A stretch of DNA of 64,000 nucleotides from Theocolax elegans (lineage: Eukaryota; Arthropoda; Insecta; Hymenoptera; Cerocephalidae). Under the pieces are notes generated by a model. It made no database searches. It was not told the DNA's origin and saw only the letters and a program-made list of their open reading frames with translations. Below, piece after piece: positions 21,595 through 32,888 of the stretch; positions within the stretch are counted from its first letter, which is position 1, and each line of letters begins with the position of its first letter. Made by a program: the position numbers and the translations under genes. The stretch spans positions 41,312,711 to 41,376,710 of the forward strand of contig CM047425.1 of NCBI GenBank assembly GCA_026168455.1, read 5' to 3'.

Positions 21595-23098
21595 TTATTT
21601 AGAAGGAATAATTTTCGATCTTGGCGAATAAACCACAAGTTTAATTAACTGGCGACGTTTCGATGACTCTTCGTCATCCTCTTCAGGTTATACCTTTATT
21701 TAAAAATATACAAATGAATACATTTGGTTTAACAATTATAGTTTTAATTATAAGTTTTGTTTTTTAAGCCTCATGATTTACAATATTTTACTTACTACTC
21801 GTCATTATATCAGATGTTTAACATCGACATTACATCGTAGCATCACTGAGTCGTCGCACTAATAACGAAAACAAGGATATTTAAAACAATGAAATTACGA
21901 TTTATATACACAGAAGTTGAACAGTTATGTCGATTACCTTCATCTTATATAAAACTCCATATATCCAAATTAACATTATTAATAATTTAATAAATAAATA
22001 AATTAGGACATCACAAAAATAATAAATAACACAAAGATTAAGCAAAAGCCGTTACAGGACTAGATATAATTATCACAAAAAACGTACTAAATTTATTCTC
22101 AGCTGATATATATAGCTATAGTGAAGTGTAGCATGACACCAACTATATCTATATAAAGGCGCGATTTTTGAATCTAATTTAATGACTGAATATTATATTA
22201 TGTCATAGATTAAAATTATTATTGTCCATTATGTTAAAAATAATAATAAATATTGTTATACATAAGTTACAAATTCTCTATTAACAATAAAAATATATTT
22301 ATTTTTATTATAAATTTACCATTTGCTAAAATTGACTAAACCTAACCATAACAAAAAAGGAAAAAAATAGAAAAAGAAAAAGAAAAAAGCAATCAACACA
22401 ATCAAAGCCGTTCTTTCAATCTACTAATAATACCATTGTAATGTTGACTAAGTTTTCGAGTATCATCTTTAACATTAATTGCATTGTTCTCCAATTTGAT
22501 ATGTACCATTTCAGATACTAATCTTCTATTCCAATTACTCTCTCTATCTAAAATTGAAATATCGTCAAAATTAAAGGAATGATTGAAAGACGTTATATGT
22601 TCATTAATAACAAATTGAGACTCTATTTTTTTTTTTTTTTATATTTTTTTTTTTTTTTACTTTTATGTTCGTTGTTGATATCATACCAAAACATTTATAC
22701 AATATTTTTTACAATTTAAAACATATAAATTTTCTTAGCCATACAGCTAAAATTAAAATGAAAAATAATTTTTCAATACTCCAAAATAAAGTCTTAAATA
22801 TTGAGATACAAGATATTAATATTTATACATCTTTTTTAAACAATAAACTTAATAATCTTATCACAAATGTTAATAAGTCATTACCCATACAAGTTATTGA
22901 AGAATTTTGTAATAGACTAAATGATAGTATAAATAATCTGAAACAAAATCTTAATCAAAAATGTAAAAGTAAATTTGATAAACCATTAAAATGTAAGAAC
23001 AAAAACAGGGATAAAAAAGCGATGAAACAATCAAACAATTGTTCTAATAACCATAATTTTAACAATAATAATAGAAATAAATGGTTTGTTAATTTAAC
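21595..23098 (+). mobile_element. Penelope-like element copy 3 (5' half)
   Basis: Same structure as copy 2: inverted tail, hammerhead-like motif at 21654-21687, and a plus-strand N-terminal frame from 22665 (ATG) that stops in the fused gypsy leader at 23123. The Lys/Asn-rich region is complete but none of the RT motifs is included. Differences from copy 2 are a handful of bases and T-run lengths. Confidence 0.85.
21654..21687 (-). ncRNA. Hammerhead-like motif in PLE 3' UTR, copy 3
   Basis: Identical to the copy 2 motif: CTGAAGA, bulged G, perfect GATGAC/GTCATC hairpin, GAAACGTC. Confidence 0.45.
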
Positions 23099-24450
23099 TA
23101 TATATTATATTAATTTACATTAATTTTCCTTGTTGTTTTATTTAGATTTTTATTATTTAATTAGTTTGCCAAGTTCGGAACGGAATTTTGTTGTGTTCTT
23201 TTCTCTTTATGTAAGGTATGCCTTTTCAAATATAGTAGTTTTGTACTCTATATTTGAATCTGGACTCTGAGCTATCTCCTCAGTTGTCCAAACTTTACAG
23301 GGCATACGGGGACGCAGTTGGTGTGCCAGCTGAGAAGAAATCCCCAGGTGCGCAACGCCGTCTCTGCCTTATCAAAAAGATTACGATGGGCAGTTACGAG
23401 ACACGTATGTGCAAAATACTTAGTAACTCGCGGGATGCGAGGCACATAAAAAGGACATCAAATCACTTCCTTTGGAAGAGATCTACGCCCAGCTCGATCG
23501 TTTGCACCTTAATGCAAATACCGAAGAGTTTGAGTGTAGAGAGCGCCTTCTAAGGCATAGAATCAAATGTTATGATCCTCAAATTGACGTGCCCCGGTAT
23601 CCCAATTACGACGAGGATACTTCTGCTCAACCAGCGACCAAGCCTTTAGCTTGTCCACAGTTCTGGCAGAAGCACCAAAAGCGTTCCAGAAGAGGTAGCG
23701 TGATACCTTCTGGTACCAACAGGTCTATAGAGTCTGAGTTGTCAGACGATAGACCAACAAGTGGGCACATAACCCCCATTCAGGAAGAAGAAGGAAATAT
23801 GACTACACATAGTAGAGTGCCCACGTCGACGGGTGAATCGAGACCGCTTTCTGATACTGCAGCTAAAATTAACACAAAAGCGGCGATTCCGACGGCTAAC
23901 GTACCAACTTCGAGACAATTGACGGTGTCGACCGCCACATATACTGGTCTAGGTGAGACGCATGCTATCAATTCACCACATACGTCACACCGGGATCAGC
24001 GTAACTCGTTGGTCGGTAACCACAATCCAGTGGAAAGGGGCACCATTCGTCGTAACGATTTTGGATTGAACTACGATGCACATGGACGGTCTACTCCCAG
24101 CCAATTTAGTAGTTCTGGAACTATTAAAAAGCGCGTTTCGAAGATTCAGTCAGATAAGTCGCGGCAACAGACGAGCAGGGATTATGAACTCCCCTCCAAC
24201 GATCGCAGGCCGTCGACTGGTAATCGGAGGGAAGCTTACAAGACTAGATAGTTTACAAGACTTCAGGAATAACGACCAGTTCTCTGACCGGCGTATTCTG
24301 AGCGCATTGCCTTGCGTGTTTAAGAAGACAGCCCTATTTTGGTATAGGGCCGTCCAATCTTCCTTACGTAACTGGTCTGACATTGAAAATTAATTTTTGA
24401 ATGAATACGGTCAGGAGTTATGTTGGATGTTAAAGAGCGAGCACAATCAG
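23099..24450 (+). pseudogene. Gypsy leader and gag N-terminal half (sense arm)
   Basis: Starts with leader AT-rich sequence, then the same broken gag as the left arm: NLDSELSPQLS (23254 on), EEIYAQLDRLHLNANTEE and a long Ser/Thr-rich linker in one frame (23472-24251), then the capsid-like ALFWYRAVQSSLRNWSDIE segment (to 24393), which here ends in a TAA stop. The left arm reads Glu at that codon. In this copy the region near 23640 has extra coding sequence (CPQFWQKHQKRSRRG) that the left arm lacks. Copia LTR follows at 24451. Confidence 0.8.
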
Positions 24451-24776
24451 TGTAGCTATTCGTAGCGAGGCTCCCCTCCCCGACCACGGAGCTCTCGAGC
24501 TCTCGGCTTCTCGGGCCTGCGAAGCGAGCGTGCGCCGCACTGATGCGCGGGAGCAGCTCTCTCGCTTCGGCTCACTCGTTCTAGAACGATCGCGGGCGCC
24601 GGACGTGCTTCGATTTTATTTTGTTTGACTAAAAGCATCTATTTCTTGTACAGCATGAGTTTTTGTTTATTTAGTACAAAGGTGAATTAAATATATCTAA
24701 GTATAAATAGGAGGTAGTGTTTTATTATTAATATTCCCTCTCTCCTCTCTCCTACAGATTAATTAAAACCTCAACA
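24451..24776 (+). repeat. Copia 5' LTR (right arm)
   Basis: TGTAGCTATTCG...CCTCAACA, 326 bp, the inverted counterpart of 16694-17019. The insertion point in gypsy gag is the same as in the left arm, so the copia insertion predates the inverted duplication. Confidence 0.9.
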
Positions 24777-24806
24777 GGTTATGGGCCCAGCACGCTTCCA
24801 CTGCGC
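24777..24806 (+). other. Copia primer-binding site (right arm)
   Basis: GGTTATGGGCCCAGCACGC and the next 11 bases, directly after the LTR, complementary to the 5' half of initiator Met tRNA, as in the left arm. Confidence 0.85.
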
Positions 24807-25648
24807 GCTGAGGTGTCTGTAGATTGAGAGTGAGAGAGAAAACCGTGCTCGCGAGTGAAGTGAGTTTTTCTTCTCGTTACTGAGTGTTTAACGACTTGGA
24901 GGTTCTTTTAAGCTCGACGGAGGAGATTTTCCTGGACAGACCACGAGGGGTTACCCGTTTTTTTCTATAAAGTGTTAAGCTGGAAGGAAGGAAGATGAAG
25001 AAAGCTGGATTCAGCATGCCAAAATCGAGAGGTGAGTGATTGATGTTTTTGAAATGTGCGCGATCGCGTGTGATGGGCAAGCTTCCTTTTAAAGATTATA
25101 AAATTCGTAAGTCCGACGCATAATTATGAAATAATAAATCTTTAGTGAAATTAACCGGGGAACCCGTGTGTCCAATATCGTTTTTTTTATTTAATCTTTT
25201 CAGAGCAAGCTCGAGTAATAATTCTGTTGGAAGTGAATTCTAAGAAATCTAAGATGGCGGCGCGTAACGGACGGAAATAGGAGGGAAACGTGTTTTTGGC
25301 GCGGACGCACGCCATTTTTGTTTCTCTCTCTCTCTCGCTCCTGCATGTTGGTAGGTGGAGAATGCAAGTCCGCGCGCATTGTTGCTAAGGAAGATTAATT
25401 ATACTTCCGGCCGCCATTAGCTCGAAGGTAAAATACGTAGATATCGTTACGTTAAATTCAACTAAAATTCAGAATGAAGATCGAATTAAAGTAAATTAAA
25501 TAAATTTGAATAAATTCATATTAAATAAGATGAAATGAAATTAAATTAAATGAATTCAAATTTATTTGATTAAATACGCTGGAATAAAATTAAAATTAAG
25601 TGCACTAGAAAATTAGCTTGATGAAAATTTTGAAAACAGTTAACTGTG
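24807..25648 (+). other. Copia leader, truncated into gypsy gag
   Basis: Copia leader on the plus strand including a 25220-25370 segment absent from the left arm. It breaks at ~25648 within GTGAAATACCTGAA and is joined directly to gypsy gag KYLNCFKAIM, so the copia body and about 20 gag codons are deleted. No coding sequence. Confidence 0.75.
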
Positions 25649-26605
25649 AAATACCTGAATTGCTTTAAGGCTATTATGCAGAAATTCCGCCGACCTCCTC
25701 CACTGCGCCAACAAGTAGAGATGGCATGTTCTCAATTGAGACCGGAGTGCCGTAAATGTATGTTCTCGAGATTCATAAATAATTTCGAAGACATAATGAA
25801 GTACGGCAAAGAATATGAACAACACTTGATATGGGACAAAAGATTTGCGGAACCCACACCAAGAGAACAAGTTCATATCCCACAAGCTTTCCCAAAACGG
25901 AGTTCGTCCAAAGTTTCGGGGAAAGTGGCCTCAATAGTTAAGAATAAGAAGAGCCAACCGGTCCCTCAGCCATCTCCACCACCGAAGAAGAAGACGTTGA
26001 AAAAGAAAAGGAGCAAGAAAAATAAGAAACATTCTTCTAGCCCATCTTCAAGTGATTGTGAAGTAGCCAATGTGTATGGTTCTCGCAACACTAGTCAACG
26101 TCAGTACTTGCAACAAAGTAAAAATTTTGTGGGTGCACAAAATATCAATAATGCGAGACAATCTTCGGGAAATAGACAGACAGGGTCAAAGCAGCAACAA
26201 TATAACGGTGCAAGGCCGAAACAATACGTTGCTCAAGCTCAGACCACACCCGTCTACACGCCTCAACGTAGACAAAGCACGGTATATGATCGTACTGCGT
26301 AGAGGCAGACCTAAGACGCTGGTTTGCAAAGGAATCCGAATAGTCCCTTCTTTGGCATATGTATTGCATGCCAAAAAGTAGGACATCGATATTTCGATTG
26401 TCCCAATCAGACTTGCCTCCATTGCGCAAATATGGGACATACAGCGGACCAGTGCCCGAACGTGGCAGCACCCATTGAGTGTCAGGTGTGCTACACATCC
26501 GTGGTAACCCTAGATAATTGTCCAAAGTGTGGGCATGTACGGCAATATCTGGGAAACTTAGCAGCAGGGTACCAGAATCGCCAACCGGGCCCTGCACGCA
26601 ATTAA
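25649..26605 (+). pseudogene. Gypsy gag, C-terminal half with zinc knuckles
   Basis: Frame 25646-26302 covers YLNCFKAIMQKFRRPPPLRQ, the basic KKKTLKKKRSKKNKK linker and a Gln-rich stretch. After a TAG at 26300 and a frame change, 26324-26605 carries CIACQKVGHRYFDC, CLHCANMGHTADQC and CQVC...CPKCGH zinc-binding motifs. The first two are C-x2-C-x4-H-x4-C knuckles; the third is a treble variant. Expected role: genomic RNA binding. Confidence 0.85.
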
Positions 26606-27208
26606 AAGGGGGCAAGAAATACGGGTTGGTGAACCCGCGAGGTTGTTTGTTAAGAAGGACAAACACCTCACTGACTTTGCTGAAATGCTTAACGGAGAGC
26701 AAACAAACGTTCACAAGGCAAGAGAGAATACCTCTGAGTATCTGAATTTGCCGAAATCTGCTAAGTTACCTATGGTTAAGGCTGAGACTCCTTCCAAGCT
26801 AATTCCAATGTTCGAAGCATCGAGCAAAGCAGATTTACAACTTCCAGAGATCAAGAAAAACAAAGAGTCTTTCTGGTCTGAAGTACTCCGTAGGCAGGCG
26901 GTTAACCAACACAAACGGTTACTCAAGGAAATTAAGAACGAGAGAAAAACTCTAAACCTGTGTAACCCCACCAATGAGAACGATGATATTCGTTACTTAT
27001 TGTCACCCTAACCTACAATCAGAGAAAAGAGTTTAAAACAGTCTAATGAGAGTAAAATGACTGTCTCTCTTGATCAGGTGATGAACTGTTCAAAATCGTT
27101 GCCGATTAGAACATTTCAGTGGGGGGGGGGGGGGGGGGCAGGAGCCGTCCCGAAGACGTCCAGAGAGACAAGTTCGACTCCAGCTCTCTTGACAGTTAAG
27201 CCGAAGAT
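26606..27208 (+). pseudogene. Gypsy gag-pol linker with G18 run
   Basis: Frame 26643-27011 (FVKKDKHLTDFAEMLNGEQT...) continues gag toward the protease. It ends in TAA, and an uninterrupted run of 18 G bases lies at 27121-27138. No domain is recognised. The homopolymer shifts the frame ahead of the protease; its exact length is likely to be unreliable in sequencing. Confidence 0.6.
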
Positions 27209-28327
27209 ATGGTTGCGGGAGTGCAATCCGAAATCCGTTTGTTCTTCTCGGTAAGACTTGGTGGCAAGGACTTTAAAGCATTGTTCGACCCAGGAGCAAT
27301 GGTTTCACTTATATGCGTTGACGTAGCGGAAGGCTACAGGGCTAAGTGGAAACCGGCCAAGGTAGTCGTGCGAGGTGTCGCAGGACCGGCACTGAGAGTC
27401 CTAGGTTTGTTAGATGTTCTATTTGGAATTGAGGGATTAGATGGCAACATCCAACTGGGAATAGTCGAGAGTGTGGAACACTCGATGATTCTCGGTATGG
27501 ACTTTCTCCAACATTGGAACATCGAGGTTAAAATTGGCGATGCCCTCTGGCGCGTTGGCGCCGGAAAATGGCAGTCTTTTGTCAAGGATGGAATCCGAGA
27601 CGAAGACACGAGGATTCTCGCAGAGTGTGCAGGTATCATTGAGATTAACAATGACCAGCGAGAGAGGGTAAGAAAGTTAATAGAGAACTTATTACCACCA
27701 CCAGGTGATGTGCATGGTTTTACTACGTTGATCGAACATCACGTGGAAGTAGAGCCAGGTGCACGACCAGTACGTCACAAACCAAGACGTATGTCGCCTA
27801 AAGTCCTCGAATTCGCCCAGCAAGAAGTCAGAAAAATGTTTGAGAGAGGAATAATTGAACCGAGTGCAAGTGAATGGTCTGCCGCTCCAGTGATAGTCCG
27901 CAAAGACGAAGGTAGCTATCGTTTTTGCATAGACTTCCGAGATTTGAATGCGGTAACAAAACGTGACTCATATCCAATACCGAATATGGATTCGATTCTG
28001 GATAAGTTACATAATGCCAAATTCATCATTGAGATCGATCTTAAGAAGGCATATTTCCAAGTGTTAATGTCAGAAATTAGTCGACATTACACCGCCTTTG
28101 CTGTGCCTGGGTCTGAGTTGTGGCAGTTCACACGGATGCCGTTCGGACTGATGAATGCACCCATGACATTTGCACGGTTGATCGATGCTCTATTTGGTCC
28201 CGAATTTGAACCGAATTCGAATGTTTTTGGTTACTTGGACGATCTAATCGTTATAACCGAAACCTTCGAGGAACATTTGAAATGGTTGTAAATGGTTCTA
28301 ATGACACTAGTGGACGCAGGTCTATAA
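27209..28327 (+). pseudogene. Gypsy pol: protease and reverse transcriptase 5' part
   Basis: The protease reads FKALFDPGAMVSLI (near residues 24-37), with Pro in place of the usual Ser/Thr of D-S/T-G. The partner segment is SMILGMDFL. RT follows: VRKDEGSYRFCIDFRDLNAV, YPIPNMDSILDKL, DLKKAYFQ (catalytic Asp), TRMPFGLMNAP and FGYLDDLIV (catalytic DD, near residue 343). Two in-frame stops (28289-28291 and 28325-28327) cut the RT thumb. The rest continues in the same frame in the next feature. Confidence 0.85.
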
Positions 28328-29407
28328 TTGAACAGAGAAAAGTGTCAGTTCTGTTGCTCGAGCGTTACGTTCCTTGGGTACCGCCTGTATGGTAATGGAC
28401 TTCGTCCCAATGTGGATCGAGTGGTTCCTGTCCTAAATTATCCAACCTCAAGAAATGATAAACAACTTCGTTCCTTCCTTGGCATGGTCGGTTGGTATTC
28501 TCGTTTTATAAATCGAGAGTCAGATATTAAGATCCCTCTCCTGAGATTGCTCCGTAAGGACCAGCCATGGGAGTGGGGACCAGAGCAGGACGCGGCGTTC
28601 CGTGAACTCAGGTTAGCTCTAGCCGGCGCGCCAGTATTCGCTCAACCAGACTTCTCTAAGCCTTTCTCGGTCCAGAGCGACGCGAGTGATTACGCTATTG
28701 GGGCTGTGTTGACCCAAGAAGATGAAGATGGTTTCGAGCATCCGATCGTTTACGTCAGCCGAGTGTTGAACAAGGCAGAACGTAATTACATGACGACGAA
28801 GAAAGAGTGTCTAGCCTTAATCTGGGCAATTAAGAAACTTCGGCCATATATTGAAGCGTATCGTTTTAAAGCTGTGACGGACCACAGCGCGCTCAAACGG
28901 CTGAAAACTCTTAAAGAGCCCATCGGCAGACTAGCGCTCTCGGTGCTTGAGATGCAACAGTGGGACTTCGAGATTGTGCACAAGAAAGGTGCACTACACT
29001 ATGTTCCCGACGCACTCTCTCGCGCGGTTAACCTGGGCTCGGACGAAGTCGAAATAGCCTTTGACGTGATTACCGACCCATGGTACATCGCCCGATTGAA
29101 TGATGTGAGGACCAGTCCTCAAATGTTTCCGCATTGGAAAATTGAGGATGAAATGCTGTATCGATTCACGACCGATAAGCTGCTGGACCCAATCACGGGT
29201 CAAGAGGAGGGATGGAGATTAAATGTGCCCATTAAACATAGGACGCGCGTACTAGAGGATTCGCATTGCCCTCCATCGTGTGGTAATTTAGGAGTGGAAA
29301 AAACCTATGACCGAGTGGCACGGGACGATTATTGGCCAGGTATCTACCATGATGTCAGGCAATTCGTTGTGCAGTGTATAGACTGCCAACGATATAAAGT
29401 CTCATAG
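28328..29407 (+). pseudogene. Gypsy pol: RT end, RNase H and integrase zinc domain
   Basis: Same frame as the preceding feature. FLGYRLYGNGLRPN and LRSFLGMVGWYSRFI are the RT thumb/connection. RNase H shows QSDASDYAIGAVL, TTKKECLALIWAI and VTDHSALKRL. HYVPDALSR closes it. The integrase zinc domain follows (DSHCPPSCGNLGVEKT ... CIDCQRYK); the second zinc His is Asn here but His in the downstream duplicate. A TAG at 29405-29407 ends the frame. Loss of one zinc ligand plus stops mark a dead copy. Confidence 0.85.
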
Positions 29408-30596
29408 GCGGGTCCTCAAGGTTTGATGGGCCAACGTAATATTGAGAGACCGTGGGCTGTGGTTGCAGCAGATATAACGGAACTGCCTCGTAATAAGAAC
29501 CAATACAAGTATATACTGGTCTTACAAGATTTGTTCACGAGGTGGGTTGAGTTAAAACCGTTACGAGCTGCTACCGGTAAGTCGGTCGCGAAAGCATTTG
29601 AGGAACTCATACTGTTTCGTTGGGAAACTCCCGATTACTTCCTTACGGATAATGGTACAGAGTTCGTCAATAATAAGTTGACACAAATGCTTGAGGATTA
29701 CGGGATAAAACAGATCACGACTCCTCCTTACCGACCACAAGCCAACCCCGTCGAGCGAACAAATAGACATTAAAGACGATGATCGCGGCCTTTGTGGATT
29801 CCGATCATCACAGCTGGGATGAACATCTACATGAATTCCGTCATGCTATTAATACAGCAACGCAATCAAGTACGAAGGTTTCCCCAGCTTTGCTCAATTT
29901 TGGACGTCATCCTCAACCTGTAAAGAGTCTGCGTAGAGAGGTTGAAATGTAGATGGGTCGACTCAAACGTCTTGATGCCCTTCGAGATCTAGTGCAGAGA
30001 CACATAGATGAAAAGCAGAGACGTCAAGAGAAAGTCTATAACAAAAATAGACGCGTGGCTTCCTTCCAAGTAGGTGATTTAGTCATGAGGAAGTGTAGAA
30101 CGTTATCGTACAGGGCCAAAGGTATTTCGGCCAAATTGGCGCCTAAGTACGACGGACCCTTTGAAGTCAAGGAGATACCATCACCAGTAGTCTTAAGACT
30201 TGAGGAGTCTGGACGGAAAAGATCTGAAGTACACGTATCCGATTTAAAGAGATACGTTCCCGCCAAGGAGAAAATCCTAGGCCAGCGATGATCGACTCGC
30301 CACGGAAAATTAGAGCGGTATACAACAGCGGCATTCCAACCTTCAACGTCTGGGACACACGAGAAGTCTGTGTCCACGAGGGCCAGACAGAGAAGGAGCC
30401 GCAGTAAAGCGAAGAAGCGGCGGGTGGAAGAGACCACCGTCCGCATCGGTCCAGAGCAACTTCGGTGGGTTATGTGGGCGCACAGCCCCAGAAAAACCAA
30501 CCATCCTTTGCGTCCGGAGTTATTGCCCGACGAATCAGAGGAGGCAGACCCGCCGGCGGGCGGCAGAATTAGGGTCTGCACCATACGGGCCGATTG
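29408..30596 (+). pseudogene. Gypsy integrase core and C-terminal domain, copy 1
   Basis: Core motifs ADITELP (first Asp), LTDNGTEF (second Asp) and NPVERTNRH (Glu), ~35 residues apart, in the same frame as RT. A frameshift at 29771 follows NRH. The next frame runs to a TAG at 29950 and then 29953-30291 (VYNKNRRVASFQVGDLVM, APKYDGPFEVKEI, HVSDLKRY), the GPY/F-type C-terminal domain that binds DNA. It ends in a post-integrase basic region where the tandem duplication joint lies (~30596). Confidence 0.85.
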
Positions 30597-30598
30597 AG

Positions 30599-32204
30599 GA
30601 CTTCGAGATTGTGCACAAGAAAGGTGCACTACACTATGTTCCCGACGCACTCTCTCGCGCTGTTAACCTGGACTCGGACGAAGTTGAAATAGCCTTTGAC
30701 GTGATTACCGACCCATGGTACATCGCCAGATTGGATGATGTGAGGTCCAGTCCTCAAAAGTTTCCGCATGGAAAATTGAGGATGAAATGCTTATCGATTC
30801 ACGACCGATAAGCTGCTGGACCCAATCACGGGTCAAGAGGAGGGATGGAGATTTGTGCCCATTGAACATAGGACGCGCGTACTAGAGGATTCGCATTGCC
30901 CTCCATCGTGTGGTCATTTAGGAGTGGAAAGACCTATGACCGAGTGGCAAGGACTATTATTGGCCGGGTATCTACCATGATGTCAGGCAATTCGTTGTGC
31001 AGTGTATAGACTGCCAACGATATAAAGTCTCACAGGCGGGCCCTCAAGGTTTGATGGGCAACGTAATATTGAGAGACCGTGGGCTGTGGTTGCGGCAGAT
31101 ATAACGGAACTGCCTCGTAATAAGAACCAATACAAGTATATACTGGTCTTACAAGATTTGTTCACGAGGTGGGTTGAGTTAAAACCGTTACGAGCTGCTA
31201 CCGGTAAGTCGGTCGCGAAAGCATTTGAGGAACTCATACTGTTTCGTTGGGAAACTCCCGATTACTTCCTTACGGATAATGGTACAGAGTTCGTCAATAA
31301 TAAGTTGACACAAATGCTTGAGGATTACGGGATAAAACAGATCACGACTCCTCCTTACCGACCACAAGCCAACCCCGTCGAGCGAACAAATAGACATTAA
31401 AGACGATGATCGCGGCCTTTGTGGATTCCGATCATCACAGCTGGGATGAACATCTACATGAATTCCGTCATGCTATTAATACAGCAACGCAATCAAGTAC
31501 GAAGGTTTCCCCAGCTTTGCTCAATTTTGGACGTCATCCTCAACCTGTAAAGAGTCTGCGTAGAGAGGTTGAAATGTAGATGGGTCGACTCAAACGTCTT
31601 GATGCCCTTCGAGATCTAGTGCAGAGACACATAGATGAAAAGCAGAGACGTCAAGAGAAAGTCTATAACAAAAATAGACGCGTGGCTTCCTTCCAAGTAG
31701 GTGATTTAGTCATGAGGAAGTGTAGAACGTTATCGTACAGGGCCAAAGGTATTTCGGCCAAATTGGCGCCTAAGTACGACGGACCCTTTGAAGTCAAGGA
31801 GATACCATCACCAGTAGTCTTAAGACTTGAGGAGTCTGGACGGAAAAGATCTGAAGTACACGTATCCGATTTAAAGAGATACGTTCCGCCAAGGAGAAAA
31901 TCCTAGGCCAGCGATGATCGACTCGCCACGGAAAATTAGAGCGGGTATACAACAGCGGCATTCCAACCTTCAACGTCTGGGACACACGAGAAGTCTGTGT
32001 CCACGAGGGCCAGACAGAGAAGGAGCCGCAGTAAAGCGAAGAAGCGGCGGGTGGAAGAGACCACCGTCGCATCGGTCCGAGCAACTTCGGTGGGTTATGT
32101 GGGCGCACAGCCCCAGAAAAACCAACCATCCTTTGCGTCCGGAGTTATTGCCCGACGAATCGAGGAGGCAGACCGCCGGCGGGCGGCAGAATTAGGTCTG
32201 CACC
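30599..32204 (+). repeat. 1.6-kb tandem duplication of RNase H end and integrase
   Basis: From GACTTCGAGATTGTGCACAA at 30599 the sequence repeats 28965-30596, with scattered base changes and 1-base deletions (for example near 30773, 30853 and 31056). The joint follows GGGCCGATTGAG. Both copies share the frameshift after NRH and the TAG before MGRLKRL, so these defects predate the duplication. The 29405 TAG is CAG in the second copy, so it arose or was corrected afterwards. Confidence 0.9.
30611..31906 (+). pseudogene. Gypsy integrase, copy 2
   Basis: Repeats the RNase H end (HYVPDALSR), the zinc domain with the His retained (CGHLG), the core (ADITELP, LTDNGTEF, NPVERTNRH; 31086-31400) and the C-terminal domain (31580-31906). 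At least five frame breaks. The frame of the core is closed by the same TAA after NRH as in copy 1. Confidence 0.85.
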
Positions 32205-32704
32205 ATACCGGGCCGATTGAGGAGGTGCGACGCGCCTTGAGCGAACATGCTCAAAGGCTGGTCGATCGACGCCGTAGGGAATACCAGGACTCCCTGGCCC
32301 TTCCTCCTACACCGCCTCCTCCAACGATATCTGGCCAGCAAGAGGCCGAAGAGGACAAGACCCGTGGACGAGAAGAGAGCGTAGCTCAGCCAGTCCACGT
32401 CGAGCGGATCGAGGATGTACCCCCGCATGAGACGTTCTTACGTCGCCTGGCGCAGGGTTTGGGAGTACCAAACTCTGGACCCTTGGATGAGGTGCAGGCG
32501 GGTCTTAACACCGTATTCCGGCAAGTCGGCTATCCAGCTGAGTTGTCATTATTGACCCCGTACCCTGCACCACCTTTTCCATTGGTCGAACCGCCCTCCG
32601 TTCCGACCAGGATGGACATAACGTCGGGGATGAGCAGCAACGTCATCACCGGGCCATCGAGACAACCCAACAATGATGCTGACCTTCTTCGGGAGTGTCG
32701 CTAG
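31997..32704 (+). pseudogene. Gypsy post-integrase extension
   Basis: A 235-codon frame after the integrase C-terminus: Arg/Lys-rich start (RARQRRSRSKAKKRR), then RRIEEADRRRAAELGLHHTG and a paralogous second block (FLRRLAQGLGVPNSGPLDEV), with proline-rich linkers. The two blocks look like an internal duplication of a short helical module (R-x-x-x-G-L-x-x-x-x-G-P-x-x-E-V). I do not recognise the fold. It ends at TAG 32702-32704, and coding-like sequence continues ~70 bp. Confidence 0.55.
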
Positions 32705-32888
32705 TTGTTGGAAGCGGTGGCAGGAGACAATCCCGCAGCGAGAGACGTCATCCTGCGACTGGTGATGGCCACCCTGGAGAAGAACCTCACCACTCCTTGA
32801 CCGTAGTTCCTTTAGGCGAGGAAATCGTTTGCGTGCGTGTCATTATTTATTTCATTGCCCTCTTTTCAACTCTCACATCAGGGAGTTG

